Positions 43,478 through 52,622 of a stretch of 64,000 nucleotides of DNA are shown piece by piece; position 1 is the stretch's first letter, and every line of letters starts with the position of its first letter. This stretch comes from HLUCCA09 sp038745585 (GTDB lineage: Bacteria > Pseudomonadota > Alphaproteobacteria > Rhodobacterales > Rhodobacteraceae), in contig JBCDLH010000009.1 in the NCBI GenBank assembly GCA_038745585.1, forward strand, positions 1 to 64,000. The letters run 5' to 3'. The notes below the pieces were generated by a model. It worked only from the letters and a program-made list of their open reading frames with translations, ran no database searches and was not told the origin of the DNA. The position numbers and the translations under genes were made by a program.

Positions 43478-45013
43478 TCAGGGTGCGTTCGGGAATGGCG
43501 GCGCGCAGGCTGCAGCCGTACCGGGCCGGACAAGCGCAATGCTCCAACCGTCGCGCTCCGCAAGGCAGGCGCTGCTCGCATGTTCGGCGTGATAGTTCTC
43601 ATGCCAATCGCCTGGGCGGGCGACGATGAAGAAGGGCGCCCCGTCTGCCGCCCGTTCGCGCGCCGCCTCGCCATCCTCGGCGCCGTTCATCGCTGGCCGC
43701 GGCAGAGCGGGCTCATCGAGGCGCAGGAGCATCAGTTCCATGCGCACTTCGCGGAAGATCGCTCGGTCGATGACCATCGGCGCGTGGCGCTCGGACACAG
43801 TGTCGATCAGCGCAGCGATAGACTTGGGCGCCTCCGCGCGCAAATCCGACGGCGCGGTCGCCGCAGTCAGCGCCAGTGGCAGCATGAGCGCCACAAGAGG
43901 GGCGGCGACCGCGACCTGCAGCGCAGGCCGCAATGTGGCAATGCCAATTCCCGCCGCCGTCAGAAGGCCAAGCCAGGCGGGCGTGAAGTATCGCCCTGTC
44001 AGAAGGCTTGTATTCAAGCTCATCGCCAGCATGAGACAGAGGAGCCCGAGGCCCAGCGCTGCCAGTGGAAGCGATTTCGGCCAAAGCGCAGGCCGTGTGA
44101 CGGCGAATGTCGCGGCGCAAAGCACTGCGACGAGCGTCAGCATCGCGAGGGGCAGGCCCGCCGCTTCCATCAAGGTCAACCCCGACTGGCCAACAGCGCC
44201 CGCCGCTATCTCCTCTCCGAGTAAGGTAAGGCTTTCAAGACCAAAGGGCCGCCTGTCCTCTAGCCAGTAATCCCCGATCCGGTCGAAGACGTGGATGCGG
44301 CTGACGAGCATATAGGTCAGGAACGCCACCACGGACGGCAGCCGCTGCGCGCGGACCCAGCGCCGACGAAAGCCTGGATCGGCCAGCGCCCCGTTGCGCA
44401 GTCCAGGCCACCATGGCACGGACAGCACCACGAGGTAGGCAAGGATCCCGCCCGTCAGCGTAAAACACGCCCCGCTCCACCCGACGGCAAAGAGCATATC
44501 CGGGCCCCGGCCTCGCGCGGCATCGTCCTGCCCAATAGCGGCAACAAGGCCGATCGCGCCCGTAAGCCCGAGGGCCGTAAAGAACATCAAGAGGCCATAA
44601 GGCCTCGCGTTTTGTGCCCAGTGGATCTGCAAGGGCGCCAAAACATAGAGCACCGCGACCATCAGCGCGGCGCGGGCCCCGAAATAGCGCAAGACGCCCG
44701 CCGCCAAGATACCCGCTGCGCCGGCATCGAACACCGCGCTCAGCGCACGCAGCGCGGCGATGTCGGCCGGGTCGATTCCGCTGAGCTTGAGAAGCGCGAA
44801 GTAAAATGGCGAGTGGCCCCGGCTGACGCGGTCGTCGATAAGCCCAAGCCAATCGCGCGAGGCGGCGAATTGTGTGTAGATCTCATCGAGCCAAAGGTCG
44901 CGGCTGTCGATCCCAACGAGGCGCACCGCGAGGGCTGCGGCAAAAGCGGCGAGCCCGGCGGCCAGCATACCGCTGGCCCCCGGCTTCGCGGCCTTGTCGG
45001 TGATCGCTGCCAT
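43478..45013 (-). CDS. Membrane glycosyltransferase of GT39/ArnT-like type
   Basis: 511 residues, about nine or ten transmembrane spans. The first loop carries the diagnostic acidic LWLDEIYTQFAASRDW, and HSPFYFALLKL follows. A large periplasmic tail sits at the C-terminus. The family moves sugars from polyprenyl-phosphate to lipids or proteins. Start at 45013 chosen for AAGGAAG upstream; frames extend to 45184. Substrate unknown. Confidence 0.82.
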   Translation of the reverse strand: MAAITDKAAKPGASGMLAAGLAAFAAALAVRLVGIDSRDLWLDEIYTQFAASRDWLGLIDDRVSRGHSPFYFALLKLSGIDPADIAALRALSAVFDAGAAGILAAGVLRYFGARAALMVAVLYVLAPLQIHWAQNARPYGLLMFFTALGLTGAIGLVAAIGQDDAARGRGPDMLFAVGWSGACFTLTGGILAYLVVLSVPWWPGLRNGALADPGFRRRWVRAQRLPSVVAFLTYMLVSRIHVFDRIGDYWLEDRRPFGLESLTLLGEEIAAGAVGQSGLTLMEAAGLPLAMLTLVAVLCAATFAVTRPALWPKSLPLAALGLGLLCLMLAMSLNTSLLTGRYFTPAWLGLLTAAGIGIATLRPALQVAVAAPLVALMLPLALTAATAPSDLRAEAPKSIAALIDTVSERHAPMVIDRAIFREVRMELMLLRLDEPALPRPAMNGAEDGEAARERAADGAPFFIVARPGDWHENYHAEHASSACLAERDGWSIALVRPGTAAACAPPFPNAP

Positions 45014-45223
45014 ACGCTGCGCTTCCTTACATTGCGACACTGGGCGTGCATCGGATGCGGGCCAGTCCGTCACCCGATCTCGGTATCTGTCCAGGGGCCT
45101 ACGATGTCCATGGAAGACCTCTGCGCAGGCAAGCAAAGCTCTTGAATAGCCGCTCGGGCTTGCGGGTCCGCAGGATGCCCGCATGCGGATATCTGAGGGC
45201 GGGCGCAGGTTGAGATACCAGCC

Positions 45224-46339
45224 TTACCCTGCCTCGGCGGTGTAGCCGGTCATCTCGAGGTACCCGCGCCCGCCATGGCTGCCTTCGATCCGCACCGGGC
45301 CTTCCCAGTACGGCGTCGCCGTCCCCATCCAGGATTCCGGCTCCAGCGCGCTGAGCGTGACATCGATCCCCTGGTCTGACAGCACCGCGCGCCATCGCAC
45401 GGGCACGTCGCGTCCCGCGACGCGCGCTGTCTCCAGCGGCGTGAGCGCCAACGCACCGTCGGAATACGGCGTTTCGTCCCCGTCGGGCGCGATGTGGGTC
45501 GCCGAGGTAAAGGGCGGGCCCGCCCGGTCGCGCAAGCGGAACCCCATCATCTTCTCGCCGCTGTCGAGGTGGAGCGAGACCCAGTCCCATCCGTCCTGCG
45601 TTTCGGCCAAAGGCTGCGAGGACCATTCTCGGTCGAGCCAGCCCTGCCCCGTCACGGTGATCCTCTCGCCAGGCAGATCCAGCGTGCCCGCAACGCGATA
45701 GAACGGCTGCGAGTAATAGTGCGAGGCTTGCCCAGCGGGGGATTTGACCGAGTATCCCTCATCGCCCTGCATGACGAGTGGCCCCTCTGCTCGGAGCGAC
45801 AGGTCGTAGGCAAACGCGGGCCCCGCGGCACGAACCTCAACACGGTCGAGCGCATCGTGCCCGGCCCCAAGCACCTCTGCGTGCTGGCGCAGATGCCACT
45901 CGTCGATCCAAGCTTCGAAAGGGGCCACGACGACCCCCGCCTGGCCGACGCCGCCGCGCGCAAAGCGTTCGCCATAGCTGTGGCGTCCCGGCAGCGTGAG
46001 GCCGGCATGGCCGAGCCAGACCTGTTCGGAGTGCCAGCCAGCGGCGGGGCCGTCCGGGCCGAGAGGCGCGAGCGCGGCGCGAAAGAGCGTCCACTGGATC
46101 CCGCCTTCGCGTCCATCCTCGGTGGTGAGGTTGGCCGTCAGATACCACCATTCGATACGAAAGGCGGGATGCGGGCCGTGGTCTTTGGGAAAGACGAGCC
46201 GCCTTCCGCGCTCGGGAAGCGCAAAGCCGTCCGCGTCCGTCCCGAGCCCGGCAAAGCCTTGCGGCAGCGCAGGGCTGGCGGCGGCACTGGCCATGGCCGC
46301 AAGCAGGCGACGGCGGCTGAGGCGCGATGGCCGGATCAT
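45224..46339 (-). CDS. AttH/CrtC-like lipocalin-fold protein, partner of the FtsX exporter
   Basis: 371 residues with a Tat-like signal (RPSRLSRRRLLAAMASAAAS). The AttH blocks are present: DHGPHPAFRIEWWYLTANL, and GWLDREWSSQPLAETQDGWD then WVSLHL. It is the last gene of an ABC-ATPase / FtsX / AttH operon, a conserved trio. The fold binds hydrophobic ligands; it may accept or deliver the exported lipid. A longer start to 46405 is possible. Confidence 0.85.
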   Translation of the reverse strand: MIRPSRLSRRRLLAAMASAAASPALPQGFAGLGTDADGFALPERGRRLVFPKDHGPHPAFRIEWWYLTANLTTEDGREGGIQWTLFRAALAPLGPDGPAAGWHSEQVWLGHAGLTLPGRHSYGERFARGGVGQAGVVVAPFEAWIDEWHLRQHAEVLGAGHDALDRVEVRAAGPAFAYDLSLRAEGPLVMQGDEGYSVKSPAGQASHYYSQPFYRVAGTLDLPGERITVTGQGWLDREWSSQPLAETQDGWDWVSLHLDSGEKMMGFRLRDRAGPPFTSATHIAPDGDETPYSDGALALTPLETARVAGRDVPVRWRAVLSDQGIDVTLSALEPESWMGTATPYWEGPVRIEGSHGGRGYLEMTGYTAEAG

Positions 46340-46408
46340 AGGGCCAGTCCCGCCGTCAACCGTGTCTGCATGGTGCGCACGTGCTGGCGGGACGCCTTGC
46401 GCCAATCC

Positions 46409-48829
46409 TCACCGTTCATTGGCAAACACCTTGAGAAATTCCGCGGGCGGCGTCCGGCCCAAACGGCGCGCCGGAAAGAGGGCCGCCACGAGTGCTGCGA
46501 GGAGCGCAAGGCCCAAGAGTGCTGCCCAACTGGCTGGAAAGACGTGCATCGGCAGACGCCAGCCAAACGCCTCGACATTGACGACCGCGAGGAGCGCCCA
46601 CGCGACAGCAAGGCCGACGGGCAACGCCGCGGCGAAGGTCAGCGCCGCCAGCAAGAGCGAGCGCAAGAGTTCCAATCGCGCCAGAGCGCGCCTCGTCTGG
46701 CCCAATGCCCAGATAGGCGCGAGTTGCGGCAAGCGCATCGCCGCAAGCGTCGCCAGCGCCGTCAGGATCGCAATCCCCGCGACACCGAGCGTCAGGACGT
46801 TAAGCGCACCCGTTATTGCAAATGTCCGCTCGAAAACCGATAGCGAGATCTCTTTGACCTGGGCCAGATCGATGACGGCGCCCGATGCGATCCCCGTTTC
46901 GGCAAGGAGCCGCGCGCGCAGCCTGTCACCCTCGGCCTCCCCGCCGGACACGAGACCAAAGCTCCGCGGGCGGACCTCCGGAAAGCGCTGGCCGAGCACA
47001 TCAAGGGCCACGATCGCTTGCCCCTGCGGATTTCCATAATCCGAGTAGACGCCCGCGATGGGCAGGGCCCAGCCGGGGCCAAGCGCCAAGGTGTCGCCCA
47101 GGGCTAAGCCTTCGCGGAGCGCGAGCTGCTCATTGATCAGGACCGCCTGGCCCGACATCACCCGATCCCACGCTTGCGATGCGCGCAACAGAAGCGGCCA
47201 GTTCGCCCGGTAGACCGGATGATCAACGAGCCCCTCCAACGTGCCCGGCGCGCCCGCGAGCGGCAGATCGACCGACGCCCTCGGCAAGAGGCCCAAGCCC
47301 TCGCCCTCGGCAAAGCGCACGATCGCCGCTGCTTCGGCCTCGTCCGCGGCACTGACATAGAGATCGGCCGCCAGGCGCTGGTCGAGCCAGCCAGTAAAGG
47401 TCAGCCGGAAGGAGCCGACCATCGTGCCGACGCCAACATTCGCCGCCAGAGCCAGCAAGAGCGCCATCAGCGCGAGCGAGAGCCCGGGCAATTGCTGCCG
47501 CGTATCAGCCCAGAACCACTCGGCCAACGGCGTGCGAGACCGCGCAGAACCCCATGTCAGCAGCATCGACAAGACCAGCGGCAGCATCAGCGCTGCCCCA
47601 AGGAGGAGACCCGTCAAGAGCGCAAACCCCGCAATGAGGCCATCGGCAATGACGGGTATCGTTAACCCCAGAGCAAGAAGAAGGACGCCGCCGGCGGCCT
47701 GTCCACGGAGTGCCCGCGTCGAAACAAGCGCCCAGGCGCGCGGACGCGCACTCGCCAAGAGCGGCATCCGAACGACGCGAAACACCGCCTGAAAGGCCGC
47801 GACGAGCGCTCCGGCCAGCGCCATGGCGAGGCCCGCCAGCGCCCACACTGGATCAAAGCTCAAGACGCCCGGCACGGCCGCACCGTAGAGCCCGCGCAAC
47901 GTGGCGGCCACATCCGGCAAAAGAGCCGCCGCGATGGCGTAGCCGAGCCCGATCCCAAGGAGACCTGCCGCGAGCGCAAGGACGAGGATCTCGGCCAGAA
48001 GGAGCCACACCAACCGTCCCGTCCGCATCCCGAGTGCGCGCAGGGTGCGGATCGTGCCGCGCCGCTGCTCAAAGGCCAGTCCGATCGCGCCATGGACGAT
48101 GAAAAGCCCCACGCCGAAAGACAGAAAACCAAAAGCCGTGAGGTTGAGATGGAACGACCGCGTGAGCCGCGCGACCTCCCCCTCCTCCGTGCCCGGTTCC
48201 CGGATCATGCCAGGCGCGACCTCGGCGAGCGGCGCCTGTCCAAAGGGTTGGTCAGGGAGGACAACGAGATGGCTGACCTCGCCCGCTCGATCGAGCAGCC
48301 GTTCGGCTACCCCGATATCGGTCAAAATTTGGCCGGGCGGCACGGCCGCGGAGGCACGCAGCTCCGGCAAACCCGCCACGCCCTGAAACCGCTGCACGAG
48401 CTCGGGCGTGGCAAAGGCCGCGCCCGGCTCGCCCAGGAAATCCGTCAGGTCGCCGCCCTCCGCCGCGAGGGCCGTCGGCAAGACGCCAGGAGGTGCCGAC
48501 AACACGTCGATGCCGACAACGCTAACGGGTGGGCCCGCCTCGCCTAAGATCGCGCGCCCTTCGAGCACCGGCGAGACGCGCCAGCCCGCCCGGCGCAGGG
48601 CAACAAAGTCTTCGGTCGCAAGCACCCCGTTCGCCGCAACAAGCCGGTCGTAACGTTGGAGACCAAGGGAGCCCGCCGCCCGGTCGTAGCTCGCGCGCGC
48701 CTCCGCGTTGATCGCCTGCACGGCCGACCACAGGGCGGTGGCGAGCGCGAGCCCCAAAAGGAGCGTGAAAAGCTGCCCAGGCCGCCGCCGCCAGTGGCTC
48801 AGAAGCGCCGAGAGCGCTGCGCGTGTCAC
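46409..48829 (-). CDS. FtsX-like ABC transporter permease
   Basis: 806 residues with about ten spans: an N-terminal one (QLFTLLLGLALATALWSAVQ), a large periplasmic domain, then clusters of four and a final three (LNVLTLGVAGIAILTALATL). This is the duplicated FtsX/MacB-like plan. It should form the export or mechanotransmission unit with the adjacent ATPase (gap 8 bp) and AttH-like protein. Substrate likely a lipid or lipoprotein-like molecule, not proven. Confidence 0.9.
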   Translation of the reverse strand: MTRAALSALLSHWRRRPGQLFTLLLGLALATALWSAVQAINAEARASYDRAAGSLGLQRYDRLVAANGVLATEDFVALRRAGWRVSPVLEGRAILGEAGPPVSVVGIDVLSAPPGVLPTALAAEGGDLTDFLGEPGAAFATPELVQRFQGVAGLPELRASAAVPPGQILTDIGVAERLLDRAGEVSHLVVLPDQPFGQAPLAEVAPGMIREPGTEEGEVARLTRSFHLNLTAFGFLSFGVGLFIVHGAIGLAFEQRRGTIRTLRALGMRTGRLVWLLLAEILVLALAAGLLGIGLGYAIAAALLPDVAATLRGLYGAAVPGVLSFDPVWALAGLAMALAGALVAAFQAVFRVVRMPLLASARPRAWALVSTRALRGQAAGGVLLLALGLTIPVIADGLIAGFALLTGLLLGAALMLPLVLSMLLTWGSARSRTPLAEWFWADTRQQLPGLSLALMALLLALAANVGVGTMVGSFRLTFTGWLDQRLAADLYVSAADEAEAAAIVRFAEGEGLGLLPRASVDLPLAGAPGTLEGLVDHPVYRANWPLLLRASQAWDRVMSGQAVLINEQLALREGLALGDTLALGPGWALPIAGVYSDYGNPQGQAIVALDVLGQRFPEVRPRSFGLVSGGEAEGDRLRARLLAETGIASGAVIDLAQVKEISLSVFERTFAITGALNVLTLGVAGIAILTALATLAAMRLPQLAPIWALGQTRRALARLELLRSLLLAALTFAAALPVGLAVAWALLAVVNVEAFGWRLPMHVFPASWAALLGLALLAALVAALFPARRLGRTPPAEFLKVFANER

Positions 48830-48837
48830 CTCGCGGC

Positions 48838-49524
48838 CTATTCCGCCACAGCAACGGCCGCGGGCCGCGCCGAGAGGCGCCCGCTGCTCAAATGCAAGCG
48901 CCGAGACAGACGCGCGGCGAGGCGTTCCGAATGGGTCACCATGAGCAACCCCGCCCCGGTTTCGCCAACGAGATCGAGCATGAGTGCCATCACGCGCTCA
49001 GCGCTTTCCTCGTCCAGGTTTCCGGTTGGCTCATCCGCCATCAGGACAGCGGGACGTACAGCGAGCGCCCGGCCGATGGCGACGCGCTGCTGTTGGCCGC
49101 CCGACAGCTGCTCGGGGTACCGCGCGAGGATGTCCGCGATGCCGAGCCGGTCGGCCAAGTGCGCCGACCAAGCCGCATCGTGGCGCCTTGCAAGCCGCGC
49201 CTGAAACGACAGGTTGGACCCTGCATCGAGCGATGGGATGAGATTAAACTGCTGAAACACAAGCCCGATCGTGCTCCGCCGCAGATCCGCACGGCCTCCA
49301 TCGTCGAGCCGTGTTATGTCTTGCCCGACGATCTCGATCTTGCCCGCGTCCGGCGTATCGAGCGCGGCGAGCAGATGCAGCAGGGTCGACTTGCCCGAAC
49401 CGGACTCGCCGGTGAGCGCGAGGCTCTCTCCCGCCGCGAGCTTAAGCCCAACACCGTCCAAGACGCGCACGCGCCCTTCGGACACCGGATAGCTTTTTTT
49501 CAGGTCGTCGGCAGCGATCAGCAT
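48838..49524 (-). CDS. ABC transporter ATP-binding protein of the FtsX exporter (LolD/MacB-like)
   Basis: 228 residues. Walker A ALTGESGSGKSTLLHLLAA, signature LSGGQQQRVAIGRAL, Walker B AVLMADEPTGNLDEESAER, H-loop LMVTHSERLA. Short single domain, typical of LolD/FtsE partners of FtsX permeases. Confidence 0.93.
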   Translation of the reverse strand: MLIAADDLKKSYPVSEGRVRVLDGVGLKLAAGESLALTGESGSGKSTLLHLLAALDTPDAGKIEIVGQDITRLDDGGRADLRRSTIGLVFQQFNLIPSLDAGSNLSFQARLARRHDAAWSAHLADRLGIADILARYPEQLSGGQQQRVAIGRALAVRPAVLMADEPTGNLDEESAERVMALMLDLVGETGAGLLMVTHSERLAARLSRRLHLSSGRLSARPAAVAVAE

Positions 49525-49655
49525 GGCGGCTCCTCGGGCGACGCCACAGCTAGAGCGTCACCGCTCCGGCGCAACCCAGCCAAGGCCTGCAGAACCCGCA
49601 GTTCGCCGTGCCGTGGCAGCGGGTGCCGCCGTTCGAGCGACGCAGCGCCCGGCGG

Positions 49656-50402
49656 TCAGGACGCCAATTGCTCCATGACCTCGTCCGAAACCTCGAAATT
49701 CGCCGTTACACGCTGTACGTCGTCGTCGTCCTCGAGGACCTCGATCAGGCGCATGAGCTTTTGCGCCCCTTCAAAGTCGAGCTCCGTGGTCGTCGTTGGT
49801 TTCCAGATGAGCTTCGTCGAGGTGGACTCGCCCAAGCTCGCCTCCAACGCGGTCGATACGTCGTTGAGGTCCGTATCCGCGCAGTAGATCACATGCCCGT
49901 CCTCGGCGCTCTCGACATCTTCAGCCCCCGCCTCCATCGCCGCTTCGAGGAGACTGTCCTCGTCGCCCGCCTCGGGCGGATAGGTGATCTCGCCCTTACG
50001 TTCGAACATAAAACCGACCGAGCCAGTCTCGCCGAGATTGCCGCCATGCTTGCCGAACGTCGAGCGCACGGTCGACGCGGTGCGGTTGCGATTGTCGGTC
50101 ATCGCCTCAACGATCACTGCCACGCCACCAGGGCCATAGCCCTCATAGCGTATCTCTTCGTACTCATCCCCCTCGCCGCCCTGGCTCTTTTTGATCGCCC
50201 GTTCGATCACGTCCTTGGGCACTGATTGTGCTTTGGCCTCCTTTACGGCGAGCCTCAAGCGCGGGTTCTTGTCGGGATCCGGGTCGCCCATCTTCGCAGC
50301 TACGGTAATCTCCTTTGAAAGCTTGGAGAAAAGCTTCGAACGCGCCGCATCCTGGCGCCCTTTCCGGTGCTGGATATTGGCCCATTTGGAATGGCCGGCC
50401 AT
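49656..50402 (-). CDS. yebC: YebC/PmpR-family DNA-binding regulator
   Basis: 248 residues from ATG 50402, which has GGGAGAG-type spacing upstream. Starts MAGHSKWANIQHRKGRQDAA, the family signature, followed by ERAIKKSQGGEGDEYEEIRY and EGYGPGGVAVIVEAMTDNRN. Full length. YebC proteins act as transcription regulators or translation factors easing ribosome stalls. A GC-hairpin repeat array lies just upstream. Confidence 0.95.
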   Translation of the reverse strand: MAGHSKWANIQHRKGRQDAARSKLFSKLSKEITVAAKMGDPDPDKNPRLRLAVKEAKAQSVPKDVIERAIKKSQGGEGDEYEEIRYEGYGPGGVAVIVEAMTDNRNRTASTVRSTFGKHGGNLGETGSVGFMFERKGEITYPPEAGDEDSLLEAAMEAGAEDVESAEDGHVIYCADTDLNDVSTALEASLGESTSTKLIWKPTTTTELDFEGAQKLMRLIEVLEDDDDVQRVTANFEVSDEVMEQLAS

Positions 50403-50489
50403 GGGTCTCTCCCGAATGTCGTGGGTCTGGCGCTCCAGATAGCCCAGCGCCCCGCCAAAGAGCAATCCCAGCGGCTCCCAAACACGCCT

Positions 50490-50666
50490 CCCCCCCTTCT
50501 GCCCCTCATCTTGGCCGAAATACTCCGGGGGGTCTGGGGGGCTGGCCCCCCAGCTTTGGTTGCGGTCTGGGGGGCTGGCCCCCCAGCTTTGGTTGCGGTC
50601 TGGGGGGCTGGCCCCCCAGCTTTGGTTGCGGTCTGGGGGCTGCCCCCCCCCGAGCTTTGGTTGCGC
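50490..50666. repeat. GC-rich tandem repeat array (33-bp unit, three perfect copies plus one degenerate)
   Basis: Units at 50533-50565, 50566-50598 and 50599-50631 are identical; 50632-50666 is a decayed fourth copy. Each unit holds GGGGGG-CTGG-CCCCCC, a strong hairpin, followed by AGCTTTGGTTGCGG. The preceding bases (CTTGGCCGAAATACTCCGGGG) match the intergenic element that is common in Rhodobacterales and normally has a single hairpin. It lies between the SLC13 stop and yebC. Here the hairpin part has been amplified. The 33-bp length keeps one frame open on the plus strand (11 codons per unit). Confidence 0.85.
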
Positions 50667-50720
50667 TTTGGGGGTGGTCCCACCAAACTTGGCCCGACGC
50701 CCCTGTGCGCAAAAGAACGC

Positions 50721-52511
50721 CTAGAGCGGCCAGATGTACGGGATAAGGAGCGAGGCGAGCCCGCCCACAGACAGGTTGAGCGGGATCCCAACACGCAAGA
50801 AGTCGGTAAAGCGATACCCCCCCGGCCCGTAGACGAGCATGTTGGTTTGGTAGCCAATGGGCGTTGCAAAGGAGGCCGAGGCAGCAACCATGACCGCCAC
50901 AACAAAGGGCCGCGCATCGAGCCCGAGCGCGCCCGCAAGGCCAATGGCGATAGGTGTGACGACGACGGCCACAGCGTTGTTTGAGACAAGCTCGGTCAGC
51001 ACTGATGTCAGTAGATAAACTGCCCAGATCATCAAAACCGGGGGCAGTCCGGCGATCAGCGGCGCCAGCGCCTCGACGATGAGCGACACCGCGCCCGATG
51101 CCTGAAGCCCCGCCCCCACACCCAACATGGCGAAGATCAGCGCCAGAAGCCGCCCATCGACAAATGAAAACGCCTCATCGGCATCGACGCACCGCGCCAG
51201 CAACACCACCGCCACGGCCAGGATCGCCAGCAAAAGGATCGGGGCCACGCCCAGCGCCGCCAGGACAACGAGTCCGAGCAGTGCTGCGATGGCAACCCAC
51301 GCACGGCTCCGCCGATAGGCGCGCTCGGTTGGCTGTGTGACGTCGACTAGATCCATATCGGCCGCCAGCCGCTGAATGTCGGCAGGCGCGCCTTCGAGGA
51401 GCAGTGTATCGCCCACGCGCACCACCAGATCGTCAAGCTGCCGACCGATATTCTGGTTCCGCCGATGCACCGCAATCGGATAGACGCCGTAGCGCCGCCG
51501 CAGCCGCAACGCCCCGAGGGAGCGACCCACCATTCGCGCGCCCGGCGTGATCAAAACCTCGACCGTCGCGGTTTGGATGGACGAAAGCTTGTCGATGGCG
51601 CGCAGCTGCCGGTTCTCCTGCAGGCTCAGAAGCTCTGACATCTCGGTGCGCAGGACGACCCGGTCCCCCGCCGCGAGCGTCACGCCCGACATGTCGCGCC
51701 GGAGCGAGGCGTCGCCACGCAAGACGTCGACCAGGCGCACCCCGTCGCGGCGGAAAATGTCGACCTCCGTCACCGGCGCGCCAATGAGCGCGGAGCCTTC
51801 GGGGATCGCGACCTCGGTGAAGAATTTCATCCGAGACTTATCAGACAGGAGGGTGGCCATACTGGCTCGCTCGGGCAAGAGCCGCGGCGCGATAAAGCGC
51901 AGGTAAACCCCGCCCCAAGCCACCAGGAAGATTGCAAGCGGCGTGACCTCGAAAATCGTAAAGGGCGCAAGGCCCTCCGCCCGGGCAACGCCGTCGACGA
52001 GAAGGTTCGTCGAGGTCCCGATGAGCGTCAGCGTGCCCCCAAGGATCGCCGCGTAGGAGAGCGGGATCAACAGCTTCGAAGCCGCCTGCCCCAGGGTGCG
52101 AGCCAGTTGGACGACGACTGGGATCATCACCACGACGACGGGCGTGTTCGAGACGACAGCCGAGGCGCCCGCCACGACCCCAAAGAGCGCGGCCATGGCG
52201 CGGCGCGGGCTCGCCTCGGCCTGACGCTGGGCGAACTGGGTGAACCAATCGAGCGCGCCCGTGCGCACCAGGGCGCCCATCACGAGAAACATCGCCGCAA
52301 TCGTCCAAGGCGCCGGGTTTGCCAGGACCGCAAGGGCCGCATCGTAGGGCAAGACGCCCGTAGCAAGGAGCACCGCGACCCCGCCGATGGCAGTGACCTC
52401 GGCTGGAAAGACCTCGCGCAGAAAAAAGACAAACATGCCAAGAATGACCGCGAGCGCGACGACGGCATCCGCCTCAGCGCCCAAGGCCGTGAGATCCAGT
52501 GCCAGATCCAT
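50721..52511 (-). CDS. SLC13-family permease with two RCK_C (TrkA-C) domains
   Basis: 596 residues. About 11 spans in two halves, with SNTPVVVVMIPVVVQL and SNNAVAVVVTPIAIGLAGAL as the paired substrate-site segments. Between them (residues ~210-400) are two TrkA-C domains (AIPEGSALIGAPVTEVDIFR; ALRLRRRYGVYPIAVHRRNQ). It may carry anions such as sulfate or dicarboxylates; the exact substrate cannot be given. Confidence 0.9.
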   Translation of the reverse strand: MDLALDLTALGAEADAVVALAVILGMFVFFLREVFPAEVTAIGGVAVLLATGVLPYDAALAVLANPAPWTIAAMFLVMGALVRTGALDWFTQFAQRQAEASPRRAMAALFGVVAGASAVVSNTPVVVVMIPVVVQLARTLGQAASKLLIPLSYAAILGGTLTLIGTSTNLLVDGVARAEGLAPFTIFEVTPLAIFLVAWGGVYLRFIAPRLLPERASMATLLSDKSRMKFFTEVAIPEGSALIGAPVTEVDIFRRDGVRLVDVLRGDASLRRDMSGVTLAAGDRVVLRTEMSELLSLQENRQLRAIDKLSSIQTATVEVLITPGARMVGRSLGALRLRRRYGVYPIAVHRRNQNIGRQLDDLVVRVGDTLLLEGAPADIQRLAADMDLVDVTQPTERAYRRSRAWVAIAALLGLVVLAALGVAPILLLAILAVAVVLLARCVDADEAFSFVDGRLLALIFAMLGVGAGLQASGAVSLIVEALAPLIAGLPPVLMIWAVYLLTSVLTELVSNNAVAVVVTPIAIGLAGALGLDARPFVVAVMVAASASFATPIGYQTNMLVYGPGGYRFTDFLRVGIPLNLSVGGLASLLIPYIWPL

Positions 52512-52622
52512 GCACGCTCCGTAGCTGCGCCGTTCCCACGTCGTCGGTCATCGTTAGCACGGGTTGCCGGAGGCGCAAGCCAAGCCGCCGTGCCTTACCC
52601 CGAGCCTCGCCCTGCACCCGAT

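Noticed and set aside
50490..50666. CRISPR array
   Set aside because: The repeats are head to tail without spacers and lack cas genes; it is a tandem hairpin array.
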